From assembly GCA_016210395.1 (NCBI GenBank), contig JACQUI010000294.1, forward strand, positions 1 to 28,795: a DNA stretch of 28,795 bases. The letters run 5' to 3'. Below the pieces are notes generated by a model, which made no database searches, had not been told where the DNA came from, and was given only the letters and a program-made list of their open reading frames with translations. A program made the translations under genes and the position numbers. The DNA is from Chloroflexota bacterium. GTDB lineage: Bacteria; Chloroflexota; Dehalococcoidia; Lucifugimonadales; JACPCL1. Below, one piece after another: positions 13,653 to 20,988 of the stretch. Every line of letters starts with the position of its first letter. The first letter of the stretch is position 1.

Positions 13653-15210
13653 CGCCTTCCTGCCAAGATTGCCGCTGTCAGGCCCCGTTCCTGATCCGGC
13701 AAACTCACCACGAACGGGACGCGCGCGGGGCCAGAGCGGCCAGCTCCTCCTGGGCGTGGTCCTGGTGATGCTGTTCGGCTCGCTGGTGATCTCCGGCTTG
13801 CTGCTGTTCCTGTCCACGTCGGTGAGGGCGCGGGAGAAGGACTTCGACCGTGTGAAGGCGATGTACGCCGCCGACGCGGGCATCGAGGCGGTCCTGGCGG
13901 ACCTCCAGCAGGGCAAAGACCCGACGGCCGTGGGCTACGTCATGCCATCGCCGACGGTGAACGGCGCACTCGTATCCCTGACCGTATCGCCGTCAACCGG
14001 CTACCCCGCGCCGGGCGAAACGTACGGGGCTTCAGGCGCTGAGGTCTGCAGCGCGCCAGCCAACTTCGCAGACTACCTGGTCATCGCCCAGGCAGGCGCA
14101 GTAACGCTGCGGGCCGTGGCGCGCCAGTGCCCGGGCCCTTCCTTGCCCAACACGCAGCAGATCGTCCTGGTGAGCGCGTGGGAGGAAGGCGCGCCCACTG
14201 AACTGCCGCCAACGCCTACACCAACGCCGTCTCCCACGCCAACCGCGACTTCTACGCCGACACCGACGGCCACGCCGACGCCGGAGCCGGCGACGCCAAC
14301 GCCGACGCCCACACCGACGCCGACATCAACCCCTACACCCACGCCGACAGCTACGCCCACGCCGATTCCCACGCCGACCCCCACGCCCACGCCGACGGCG
14401 ACGCCCACGCCGACGCCTGTGCCCGCGTGGTCCACCCTGGCCTCAACCCCCGCCAATGTGTCGTCCGGCGGGTCGCTGACGAACGACGGCACATATCTCT
14501 ACGCGCTCAGAGGTAACGGAACGCAAGAGTTCTGGCGGTACAGCCTGGCGACCTCTTCCTGGAGCGCCCTGGCCTCCTTTGGGGCTTCCGTAAGCCTGGG
14601 CGGATCGCTGGCATATGACGGGACCTCTGTGTACGGCCTGGCGGGGAACACCACGCGGACGTTCAAACGGTACTCCATCGTCGGCAATACGTGGACCGCC
14701 ATGCCCAACACACCCGCTACAGTAGGAAGCGGCGGCTCGCTGGCCTACTACGGGGGCTACCTGTACGCCACGCGCGGCGGGAGCACCACGACGTTCTGGC
14801 GCTTCAACATCAGCACGAGCGCGTGGGAGGCCAGGGCCAACACGCCTGCCTCTATGGGCAACGGCGGCAGGCTGGCGACAGCGAACGGCGCCATCTACGC
14901 CTTGCGGGGGAACGGTTCCAAGACCTTCTGGCGCTACAACATCGCAGGCAACACCTGGACTACGCTGGCGTCCGTGGCGTCCAATGTCTCCAACGGAGGA
15001 TCGCTGTCCTGGGACGGCGGCGACTTCATCTACGCATTCCGTGGGAACAACACAGCCACATTCTGGCGCTACAGCATCAGCGCCAACACGTGGCAGGCGC
15101 TGGCGAATGCGCCCGCGAATGTGTCCAACGGAGGATCGCTGAGCTACCTGGATGGCAAGACATATGCGTTGCGCGGGGATGGCACCGCCAGCTTCTGGAG
15201 GTATTCGTAG
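13642..15210 (+). CDS. PilX-like pilin protein with long Pro-Thr stalk and six kelch-like repeats
   Basis: A 522-residue protein. A GTG at 13642 overlaps the end of the previous gene by 11 bases, fitting coupled translation. The N-terminal hydrophobic helix (GQSGQLLLGVVLVMLFGSLV) and the following AMYAADAGIEAVL match PilX-type N-termini, where 'AxxAAEAAL' is usual. The +5 Glu is missing, so it may not be processed like a normal prepilin. Residues ~186-261 are an unbroken Pro-Thr stalk with few other residues. Residues ~262-522 form six repeats of 43-45 residues with GGSL-x-x-x-G-x-x-YALRGN...FWRYS...W, clearly paralogous to those of the gene at 11200. The protein ends at FWRYS, so the ring would be closed by the W strand before repeat 1. 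Proposed role: the stalked propeller of a surface appendage. Confidence 0.82.
   Translation: MPTSAFLPRLPLSGPVPDPANSPRTGRARGQSGQLLLGVVLVMLFGSLVISGLLLFLSTSVRAREKDFDRVKAMYAADAGIEAVLADLQQGKDPTAVGYVMPSPTVNGALVSLTVSPSTGYPAPGETYGASGAEVCSAPANFADYLVIAQAGAVTLRAVARQCPGPSLPNTQQIVLVSAWEEGAPTELPPTPTPTPSPTPTATSTPTPTATPTPEPATPTPTPTPTPTSTPTPTPTATPTPIPTPTPTPTPTATPTPTPVPAWSTLASTPANVSSGGSLTNDGTYLYALRGNGTQEFWRYSLATSSWSALASFGASVSLGGSLAYDGTSVYGLAGNTTRTFKRYSIVGNTWTAMPNTPATVGSGGSLAYYGGYLYATRGGSTTTFWRFNISTSAWEARANTPASMGNGGRLATANGAIYALRGNGSKTFWRYNIAGNTWTTLASVASNVSNGGSLSWDGGDFIYAFRGNNTATFWRYSISANTWQALANAPANVSNGGSLSYLDGKTYALRGDGTASFWRYS
14205..14430 (+). repeat. Low-complexity ACGCC-type repeat encoding the Pro-Thr stalk
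   Basis: A run of ACN-CCN codons (ACGCCGACGCCCACGCC and variants) about 220 bases long inside the third pilin gene. Shorter runs encode stalks at about 11605-11660 in the first pilin gene and 17262-17390 in the lipoprotein gene. Such tracts can change length by replication slippage in steps of six bases without shifting the frame. Confidence 0.8.
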
Positions 15211-15223
15211 GGTCTCTTGCTAT

Positions 15224-15301
15224 GTAGGGACGCGGTCTCCGCGCCGTCTCCGCGTATGCAGGCAGGCGCGTGGGACGCGGGCAGGAAGACCCTGCCCCTA
15301 C
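15224..15301. repeat. Two-stem GTAGGGGC-family repeat, left stem eroded
   Basis: Begins GTAGGGACGCGG and ends GACCCTGCCCCTAC; the second stem GGGCAGG-AAGA-CCCTGCCC is intact. It lies between the convergent ends of the pilin cluster (15210) and the decarboxylase gene (15373), together with a second, single-stem copy. Confidence 0.65.
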
Positions 15302-15315
15302 GGTCCGCAAACGTC

Positions 15316-15343
15316 GTAGGGGCACGATATGTCGTGCCCCTAC
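15316..15343. repeat. Single-stem GTAGGGGC-family hairpin (GTAGGGGCACGA arms)
   Basis: Perfect 12-bp arms GTAGGGGCACGA (15316-15327) and TCGTGCCCCTAC (15332-15343) with loop TATG. It is placed between two convergent gene ends and may terminate both. Confidence 0.78.
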
Positions 15344-15372
15344 GCATGTGTTGGTGTGTCGTGCGCGGGTGG

Positions 15373-15960
15373 CTACCGCGTCACCTTCAGCTCCCTCTTG
15401 ACCTCGGCAATGACCTGGTCCAGGGTGCGGGGGTTCACGCGCGGGCGCTGGTTGATGGGCAGGTTCTCGATCTCGGGGACGATCTTCATGTGGACGAACA
15501 CGGGGCCCGGCTCCTTGAGGATGGACTCCACGCTGTTGGCGAAGTCTTCAAGCTGGTCGAAGAAGTACACCCGCTGGTAGCCCATGCCCTTGGCCACGTC
15601 CGCGTAGCGTACGTTCGTTGCGTTGGGCACAGGCTGGCCGCCGGTAGTGGCGTAGCACTCGTTGTCCATGAGAAAGTGATAGAAGTTGGCGGGGGCCGCC
15701 TCCGCAATGGTCGCAAGCGCGCCCATATTCATGAGGAGATCGCCTTCCGAGTCGAAGAGGACGATGCGCTCCTTGGGCTGCGCAAGCGCCAGGCCGAAGG
15801 CGAAGGAGGCGTGGCCGCCCATGGCGGGATCGCCTAATGGGATGTCCCTGCTGGGCGTGACGCTCGCCTTGAGCCAGTGCCGCGTGCCGCGTCCGGGGAC
15901 GACGACGGCATTCCCCCGGTATTTGGCGAAGATGCGGAACATATCGGCGGCTTCAAACAT
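15373..15960 (-). CDS. TPP-binding subunit resembling sulfopyruvate/phosphonopyruvate decarboxylase beta
   Basis: A 195-residue protein matching the C-terminal, cofactor-binding half of two-subunit 2-oxo-acid decarboxylases (ComE-like). It has GDPAMGGHASFAFGLALA (about 43-60), then the diphosphate/Mg site. The usual GDG reads S71-E72-G73, followed by D74-LLMNMGALATIAEA, with the distal Asn at MDN98-100. The Asp-to-Glu change at the metal ligand is unusual, but the spacing to the Asn is normal. The ATG at 15960 has AAGGAG six bases upstream. The gene follows the alpha-like subunit at 16097-16618 after 136 bases that include a repeat. Together they would bind TPP and decarboxylate a 3-carbon 2-oxo acid with a sulfonate or phosphonate group (family knowledge). 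No coenzyme M or phosphonate genes lie nearby, so the substrate is open. Confidence 0.82.
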   Translation of the reverse strand: MFEAADMFRIFAKYRGNAVVVPGRGTRHWLKASVTPSRDIPLGDPAMGGHASFAFGLALAQPKERIVLFDSEGDLLMNMGALATIAEAAPANFYHFLMDNECYATTGGQPVPNATNVRYADVAKGMGYQRVYFFDQLEDFANSVESILKEPGPVFVHMKIVPEIENLPINQRPRVNPRTLDQVIAEVKRELKVTR

Positions 15961-16017
15961 GCGGTGCTCCTTGTGCGTTGGTCATGAAAATGCGTTCTCC
16001 CGCCAGGCTATATTGTC

Positions 16018-16081
16018 GTAGGGGCGCGGTCTTCGCGCCCGTGTGTGGGGCGGGACGAGGGCAGGGAAACCCTGTCCCTAC
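16018..16081. repeat. Two-stem GTAGGGGC-family repeat between the two decarboxylase subunit genes
   Basis: Begins GTAGGGGCGCG and ends CCCTGTCCCTAC. Stems are GGGCGCG/CGCGCCC and CAGGG/CCCTG. It lies within what should be one two-gene unit, downstream of the alpha-like gene and upstream of the beta-like ribosome binding site. Confidence 0.72.
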
Positions 16082-16096
16082 GACCTTGGGCCGGCC

Positions 16097-16618
16097 TTAG
16101 CGTGCAACGAAACCATGGAACTCGTCGCCCACGAGGACAGCCACGGGCCTGCGGGTCTGCTCCGCCTCCTGGAAGGCGGTGGAGATGCGGGAGGCGTCGG
16201 CGTCGCTCTCGATCAGGTAATAGTGAATGCCGAGGGCATGCAGAATGGGTTCCGTGAAGTTGGCCACGTCCGAAGGCGGGTTGACGCCGTGGCGGGTCCA
16301 GCCCCTGTAGCCGACCAACACCACCACGGGCGTCTTGAGCGTCAGGCCCCAGCCGCGCAACGAGTCGCAGGACTCCAGCAGGCCGGTATTCTGGATGAGC
16401 ACCACGGGCTTCTTGCCCCCCACGGAGATGCCCGCTGCAGTGGAGAAGGACTGGCCCTCCCGCGCGACGTGCAGGATGGTCAGATCGCGGTCTGCTTTCA
16501 TGAGGGTGTAGAGGAAGTTGGTCTCGCTATCGGGCAGCATGATCACGTGGGAAACGCCGTTCTTCTTGAACTCGGACAAGACGGCCTGGGGGCTTAGGGA
16601 TGCCGACTGCTCAGTCAT
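16097..16618 (-). CDS. TPP-enzyme N-terminal subunit resembling sulfopyruvate decarboxylase alpha
   Basis: A 173-residue protein equal to the pyrimidine-binding half of a TPP enzyme (ComD-like). It starts with the typical 'LSEFKKNGVSHVIMLPDS'. It contains the cofactor-activating Glu54 in VAREGQ, then 'STAAGISVGGKKPVVLIQNT' and GLLESCDSLRGWGL, and the substrate-side loop TRHGVNPPSD. It ends in a strand-rich region (RRPVAVLVGDEF). The ATG at 16618 has a TGGAGGG upstream. The beta-like subunit lies downstream on the same strand. The pair would form an alpha/beta heteromer in the cytoplasm. Sulfopyruvate and phosphonopyruvate decarboxylases are close relatives, so the exact reaction is uncertain. 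Confidence 0.82.
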   Translation of the reverse strand: MTEQSASLSPQAVLSEFKKNGVSHVIMLPDSETNFLYTLMKADRDLTILHVAREGQSFSTAAGISVGGKKPVVLIQNTGLLESCDSLRGWGLTLKTPVVVLVGYRGWTRHGVNPPSDVANFTEPILHALGIHYYLIESDADASRISTAFQEAEQTRRPVAVLVGDEFHGFVAR

Positions 16619-16707
16619 GGGCCCTCCACTTGGGAAAATGCTGGTATGCGGGCACTAGCATACGGCGCTACAGGCAAAGGGGCAAGAGCGATTTCCCTGG
16701 AAGTCCT

Positions 16708-17049
16708 TCAATGCTTGCCCGAACGTCCTCCGATGGCCGCGCCGAGGCCGGCCATGAAGGAAGCGTACGCCACCGCAACAAGGGCGGCTGCGCCCACGGC
16801 GGCCCGCGCGCCGGGGCTAAGCCAGTGGAGCAAGAGGGCGTCCGTCGCCAGGAAGACGACGAACGGGACCCCCATGAACATGCCGATCAGAAGACCCAGC
16901 GCGAGCGCGCGCTTCCCGCCGGCCCCGTATCTGGACCCGGCAACCCATCCGCCCACGAAGGGTCCGAGTGGCCCGGTCACGAAGTGGAGGATAGGGGGCA
17001 AGAGCATCGCCAACGCGACGAGAAACCCGATGAATGCGCTCTTCACCAT
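16708..17049 (-). CDS. Small integral membrane protein of unknown function
   Basis: A 113-residue hydrophobic protein with three probable helices (about 5-24, 48-70 and 82-106). The segment HFVTGPLGPFVGGWVAGSR after helix 1 resembles a motif shared by small archaeal/bacterial membrane proteins of unknown function (DUF5518-like, low certainty). It starts at an ATG at 17047-17049 with only a weak ribosome binding site. It is divergent from the lipoprotein gene at 17174 and upstream of the decarboxylase pair on the same strand, 89 bases before it. No function proposed. Confidence 0.6.
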   Translation of the reverse strand: MVKSAFIGFLVALAMLLPPILHFVTGPLGPFVGGWVAGSRYGAGGKRALALGLLIGMFMGVPFVVFLATDALLLHWLSPGARAAVGAAALVAVAYASFMAGLGAAIGGRSGKH

Positions 17050-17173
17050 AGCAACGCTATCCTACTGCCCAAGCACGGCGCTTGTGAAGAAACCAACGTG
17101 GAACAAATCCCGCCCTTGCTCCGTCTCTATTACGGAGGCCATGAGATTCTTAGTGGCCAAAGGAGGAGGTAGT

Positions 17174-18079
17174 ATGAGCGCGAAGATAGCAATCCCCTTG
17201 CTTGTAATCCCAGTGCTCCTGCTGGCGGCGGCTTGCGGCCCCGGCCAGCAGCCCGATTCCACCCACACGCCCACCCCGCCACCCGTCGCTACACCGACGG
17301 CGCCCCAGTCGGCTACGCCAACGCCCGCGCCTCCAACACCCACGCCAACCAAACCGGCCGCCTCGACGCCGACCGCAACGCCGGCGCCGGCATCCGCCGT
17401 CGAAGTGGTCCTGGCGCCCATTGACGGCGCGCGGCTGGGCCTGACGCCGGACGGCGCCTATCTAGAGGTGGCCTCCGGCCTGCCCAACGGGTGCCAGACC
17501 TTCAGGGACTTCCGCCTGAAGTATTCGGAAGGCGTGCTCCACGTGACGGTTGAGAACAACACCCCGGCGGACCCCGGCCTCTTCTGCACACAGGTCTATG
17601 GCATGGTGACAACCACGATGCCGCTGCAGGACGTTTCGGATATGCCCAAGGCAGTCCCGTGCGCGGTCTACGACGTGGAGATCAACGGCAACCGGTATGC
17701 CCTGCAGGCAGAGGGGGATTCCTCCGCCTGCACCGCAGGCAATTTGCCCGTGACCCTGGGGCAAGAGGTGAAGCTCGGCCTCGGCCAGGCGGCGGCCTAC
17801 GAGAAGGAGGGGCTGGCAGTGCGGTTCCTGCGCGTGGCCGGCGACTCCCGCTGCCCCACCGGTGTCGTGTGCGTGTGGGCGGGGGAGGCCAAGGTGGTGG
17901 TGGAGGCTACCCTCAAGGGACAACCCGCCGCAACCCTGGAGCTGACCCTGGGCGGAGACGGCGTCGCCGCCTCTACCAAGGCCGGGGGCTACTCAGTCCG
18001 GATCGTCGGGCTGGAGCCGTATCCAACCGCCGCCGGAGTAGACCCCAAGGCATATGCAGCCACGTTGGTGGTGAGCTGA
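17174..18079 (+). CDS. Lipoprotein with Pro-Thr stalk and unknown globular domain
   Basis: A 301-residue exported lipoprotein. The signal peptide (residues 1-20, LLVIPVLLLAAA) ends at a lipobox with Cys21. Residues ~28-75 are a Pro-Thr-Ala stalk like those of the pilin genes. The globular part has two regions: ~76-195 with paired cysteines (GCQTFRDFRL, LFCTQVYGMV, VPCAVYDVEI, SSACTAGN), and ~196-301, which contains SRCPTGVVCVWAGEAKV, a motif I recall from small lipoprotein domains of unknown function in many phyla. Even cysteine spacing suggests disulfides. The start at 17174 is fixed by AGGAGGAGGT immediately upstream, even though the frame opens earlier (ATG at 17140). It stands alone and converges with the MFS gene. 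Confidence 0.85.
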   Translation: MSAKIAIPLLVIPVLLLAAACGPGQQPDSTHTPTPPPVATPTAPQSATPTPAPPTPTPTKPAASTPTATPAPASAVEVVLAPIDGARLGLTPDGAYLEVASGLPNGCQTFRDFRLKYSEGVLHVTVENNTPADPGLFCTQVYGMVTTTMPLQDVSDMPKAVPCAVYDVEINGNRYALQAEGDSSACTAGNLPVTLGQEVKLGLGQAAAYEKEGLAVRFLRVAGDSRCPTGVVCVWAGEAKVVVEATLKGQPAATLELTLGGDGVAASTKAGGYSVRIVGLEPYPTAAGVDPKAYAATLVVS

Positions 18080-18131
18080 CGACCTAACCGCCGGGGTCCC
18101 CCGTCCCGCACGGGAAGGGGGGAGGCGCCCC

Positions 18132-19553
18132 CTACGTCTTCGCCATCACATCGGGCGATGGGGCGACTCCCGGTTGAGTAGCCGCTGCATCTCCAGCGGT
18201 GGCCGGGGCGTGCCCTTTGTCTATGCGCCTGATGGAAGGAAAGGCCACGGCTGCCACCAGGCTCGCGATGGCCAGGCCCGCCGCGCCCAGCAGCAAGGCC
18301 GCGCCAATCCCGACGCGCTCCGCAACGATGCTCATGGGAAACACGCCCAGGGGCATGAGGCCAAAGGTCATCATGGCCAGGCTCATCACCCGTCCCCGCA
18401 TCTCGTCCGCCACGGCCAACTGCACCAGGGCCATGTTCATGGCCATGTACGCCGTGCTGGCCAGGCCGACCAGCGCCAGGGAGACCAGCGCCAGCGGCAG
18501 GTTTTCAGAGACGGCGAACATCCCCAGGAACACGGCCCACGCCGCAGAGGAGGCCAGAAGAATCAGCCCTTTGCGCCGCATGTCGCCCATGCCCGCCAGG
18601 ACCAGCGAGCCTACGAGCGCTCCGGCGCCCATTGCCGTCATAAGCAGGCCAAGCCCGTCGGGGCCCATGTGCAGCACGTCCTTGTTGACCACGGGCAGCA
18701 GGAACTGGACGGGCATGCCGAAGATGAGGGGAACGAAGCCCAGGACCAGCAGGCCGCCAATGACGGGCGTCTTGCGGACGTACCTGAGGCCGTCTGCCAA
18801 ATCGCGCCCCATGCTCCTGCGTTCGCGCCGCGTGTCGCGGCCCTCGTCTTTGAGCCCCAGCAGCAACACGATTGAAACGAAGTCCAGGAAGGCGATGAGG
18901 TAGAACACGATGCCCACGCCCAGGAATGAGGTCTTGTCGCCGCCCGCGACGACGGCAATGAGCACGCCGGCCATAGTGGGGGCCAGAATGCGGGACAGGT
19001 TCATGCTGGCGGTGCTCAATGCCACGGCGTTGACCAGCTCACCTTGCCCCACAAGGCTGGGGATGATTGCTTGCCGGGCTGGGGAGTTGAGCGCCATGAC
19101 CGTGCCGTTGAACAGGCCCCAGAAGATAAAGTGCGTGAATGTCACGTCGCCCTGAATGGTCACGGTCGCCAGGACCAGGATAGCCAGGAAATGGAGCGCC
19201 TGGCCGATGAGCATGACCCACTTCTTGCGCAGCCGGTCCGCAATCACGCCGCCGATGAGGGAGAATGCAAGCGTAGGGGCCATGAACGACAGGGTCACCC
19301 AGGCAAGGGCCAGCGCGGAGGTGGTCATGTCGTAGATCAGCCAGCCGCGCGCCACCATCTGCATTTGCATGCCGAACATTGCGGCCAGGTTGCTCGACCA
19401 GACGAAGAAGAAGTCCTTGTTCCGCAACGACGTGAACATGGCCTTCGTCAGGACCAGCGATCCCTGCGCGGCGCCGCCGTGGCCACCGTTCCTGCCCGCC
19501 AATCCTCCCTGCGCGCCACCCTGTGGCGTCGTGGCGGCTCTCCTGCTGCTCAT
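18132..19553 (-). CDS. MFS transporter (MFS_3 / EntS-like exporter family)
   Basis: A 473-residue inner membrane protein with about 12 helices. After a 40-residue Gly/Ala-rich, non-conserved N-terminus the core begins TSLRNKDFFFVWSSN. Motif A is present between helices 2 and 3 (GGVIADRLRKKWVML), and helix 4-5 carries 'ALNSPARQAIIPSLVGQ', typical of the MFS_3 group that includes enterobactin and macrolide exporters. A second motif A-like loop (AGMGDMRRKG) lies mid-protein. The C-terminal tail is soluble. The ATG at 19553 has AGGAAGG five bases upstream. It lies 132 bases downstream of the amidohydrolase gene on the same strand. The exported compound is unknown. Confidence 0.9.
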   Translation of the reverse strand: MSSRRAATTPQGGAQGGLAGRNGGHGGAAQGSLVLTKAMFTSLRNKDFFFVWSSNLAAMFGMQMQMVARGWLIYDMTTSALALAWVTLSFMAPTLAFSLIGGVIADRLRKKWVMLIGQALHFLAILVLATVTIQGDVTFTHFIFWGLFNGTVMALNSPARQAIIPSLVGQGELVNAVALSTASMNLSRILAPTMAGVLIAVVAGGDKTSFLGVGIVFYLIAFLDFVSIVLLLGLKDEGRDTRRERRSMGRDLADGLRYVRKTPVIGGLLVLGFVPLIFGMPVQFLLPVVNKDVLHMGPDGLGLLMTAMGAGALVGSLVLAGMGDMRRKGLILLASSAAWAVFLGMFAVSENLPLALVSLALVGLASTAYMAMNMALVQLAVADEMRGRVMSLAMMTFGLMPLGVFPMSIVAERVGIGAALLLGAAGLAIASLVAAVAFPSIRRIDKGHAPATAGDAAATQPGVAPSPDVMAKT

Positions 19554-19685
19554 AGTGCCTTCCTATCCCGTGCGCCGGGCGGCATTGTTCGAAATGCCCG
19601 CGTCTTTCAATGAGCGCCATGTGGAAGAATACCCATGAGGATAACACAGAGGCGCGTCTTTGACACATCGCCCCTCTACCTGACC

Positions 19686-20861
19686 CTACCCGACCCGCTT
19701 CCCTGCCTGGAACACCGCCCACACGTTGCGGAGCGCGGAAGGGTCGGCGTAGGGGTCGCCGTCAATGAGCACCAGGTCTGCCGCCTTGCCTACCTCGATG
19801 GTGCCCGCAACGTCCTGTATGCCCAGGAGCGTTGCTGCTTCGTACGTGGCCGCCTGCAGCGCCTTGGATGGCGGCAAGCCGTTTTCCACCATCAGCTCCA
19901 CCTCCCGCGCCAGCATCCCGTGGCGCGCGGCTGAGCCTCCCGCGTCCGACCCTGCCGCCACCTTCACGCCCGCCCGGAGCGCTCGTTTGAAGCTGGCTCT
20001 GGACTCTGCCGCCCGCTCTTCGGCGGCTGCCAGCGCCTTGGCGTCCTCTCCCAGCATGCGGCCTATCCGCAGGCGCTCGTCCCAGGTGGACATGGTGGGG
20101 ACCAGGTACGTCCCCTTCTGGGCCATGAGGCGCACTGTAGCGTCGTCGAGGTAGAACCCGTGCTCAATGGAGTCCACTCCGGCCTCCACCGCCTGCCGCG
20201 AGCCCTCGTAACCCGTGCAGTGGGCGGCGATCTTCAGGCCCGCCTCATGCGCCGTGCGGACGGCTGCCTCCAGCACCTGCGGCCCCAGCGTCGCGGTCTG
20301 GCGGCCGTCGTGCGTCGTCCCTGTCGCCCCGACCTTGATCAGCCCCGCGCCGCGAGCCACCTGGTCCTTGATGGCCAGGACCATCTCCTCCAGGCTGGAC
20401 ATCGTTCGGGCAAAAGTCCCCCAAGTGCCGGCGAAGGCCAGCCACTCCCCCGCCGCGATGATGCGCGGCCCAAGCACGTTGCCCGCCGCCACCGCCTGGG
20501 CAAAGGGGATGTTGATCCCGCCGCGTGAACCGACGTCGCGGGCGGAGGTCACGCCCGAAAGCAGGGCGCGGCGCGCGTTGCCCACAGCTTTGAGGGTTGC
20601 CGCCTCAGGTGCGTCGTCTGCCAGTCGCGCGCCGTTGTCCAGGCCGCCGTCGCCGGTGAAATGCTCGTGACAGTCAATGAGGCCGGGAATGAGGGTCAGG
20701 CCGTGGCCGTTGATCTCCTCGGCGTGGAGACCCTTGCGGTGAGGCGTGGTCGAGGGGCCGATCCAGGAGACCGTGCCTCGCTCCACCTCCACGGTCATGT
20801 CCTTGAGAGGAGCGGCCCCAGTGCCGTCTACGAGGCGCACGTTGCGGATGGCCAGGCTCAT
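19686..20861 (-). CDS. Metal-dependent amidohydrolase (imidazolonepropionase-like)
   Basis: A 391-residue cytoplasmic hydrolase of the amidohydrolase superfamily. It has the N-terminal beta-sandwich strands (AIRNVRLVDGTG), then the first metal motif DCHEHF (His65, His67). A Lys in GAGLIKVGATG is a candidate bridging residue, followed by His in IAAHCTGYEG, His in SIEHGF, and the catalytic Asp in GSDAGGS. The C-terminus has the common GTIEVGKAADLVLIDGDPYAD. This subgroup includes Xaa-Pro dipeptidases/prolidases and carboxypeptidases of the imidazolonepropionase-related family; the substrate here is not known. The ATG at 20861 has AAGGAGG six bases upstream, so the longer in-frame start at 20900 is not preferred. 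It lies between the FAD oxidase and MFS genes. Confidence 0.9.
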   Translation of the reverse strand: MSLAIRNVRLVDGTGAAPLKDMTVEVERGTVSWIGPSTTPHRKGLHAEEINGHGLTLIPGLIDCHEHFTGDGGLDNGARLADDAPEAATLKAVGNARRALLSGVTSARDVGSRGGINIPFAQAVAAGNVLGPRIIAAGEWLAFAGTWGTFARTMSSLEEMVLAIKDQVARGAGLIKVGATGTTHDGRQTATLGPQVLEAAVRTAHEAGLKIAAHCTGYEGSRQAVEAGVDSIEHGFYLDDATVRLMAQKGTYLVPTMSTWDERLRIGRMLGEDAKALAAAEERAAESRASFKRALRAGVKVAAGSDAGGSAARHGMLAREVELMVENGLPPSKALQAATYEAATLLGIQDVAGTIEVGKAADLVLIDGDPYADPSALRNVWAVFQAGKRVG

Positions 20862-20943
20862 GGCTGCCTCCTTCCAGGCTAGAGGGGACGCCGACACCAT
20901 GCCAGTGTACGCCTGGCCCTGCGGAACGCAAGAGAACTATTTC

Positions 20944-20966
20944 GGGGCGGGTTTGAAACCCGCCCC
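20944..20966. repeat. Single-stem GTAGGGGC-family hairpin (GGGGCGGGTTT arms)
   Basis: Arms GGGGCGGGTTT (20944-20954) and AAACCCGCCCC (20956-20966) surround a single G and are followed by TAC. Identical in core to the copy at 23512-23540. It lies between the amidohydrolase start and the oxidoreductase stop, both on the minus strand. Confidence 0.75.
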
Positions 20967-20988
20967 TACCAGATGTATCGGTGAACCG

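Noticed and set aside
12399..13916. A 505-codon minus-strand open frame across the pilin genes.
   Set aside because: The plus-strand frames carry unmistakable prepilin leaders and stop/start overlaps; the antisense frame is Arg/Gly/His-rich shadow sequence.
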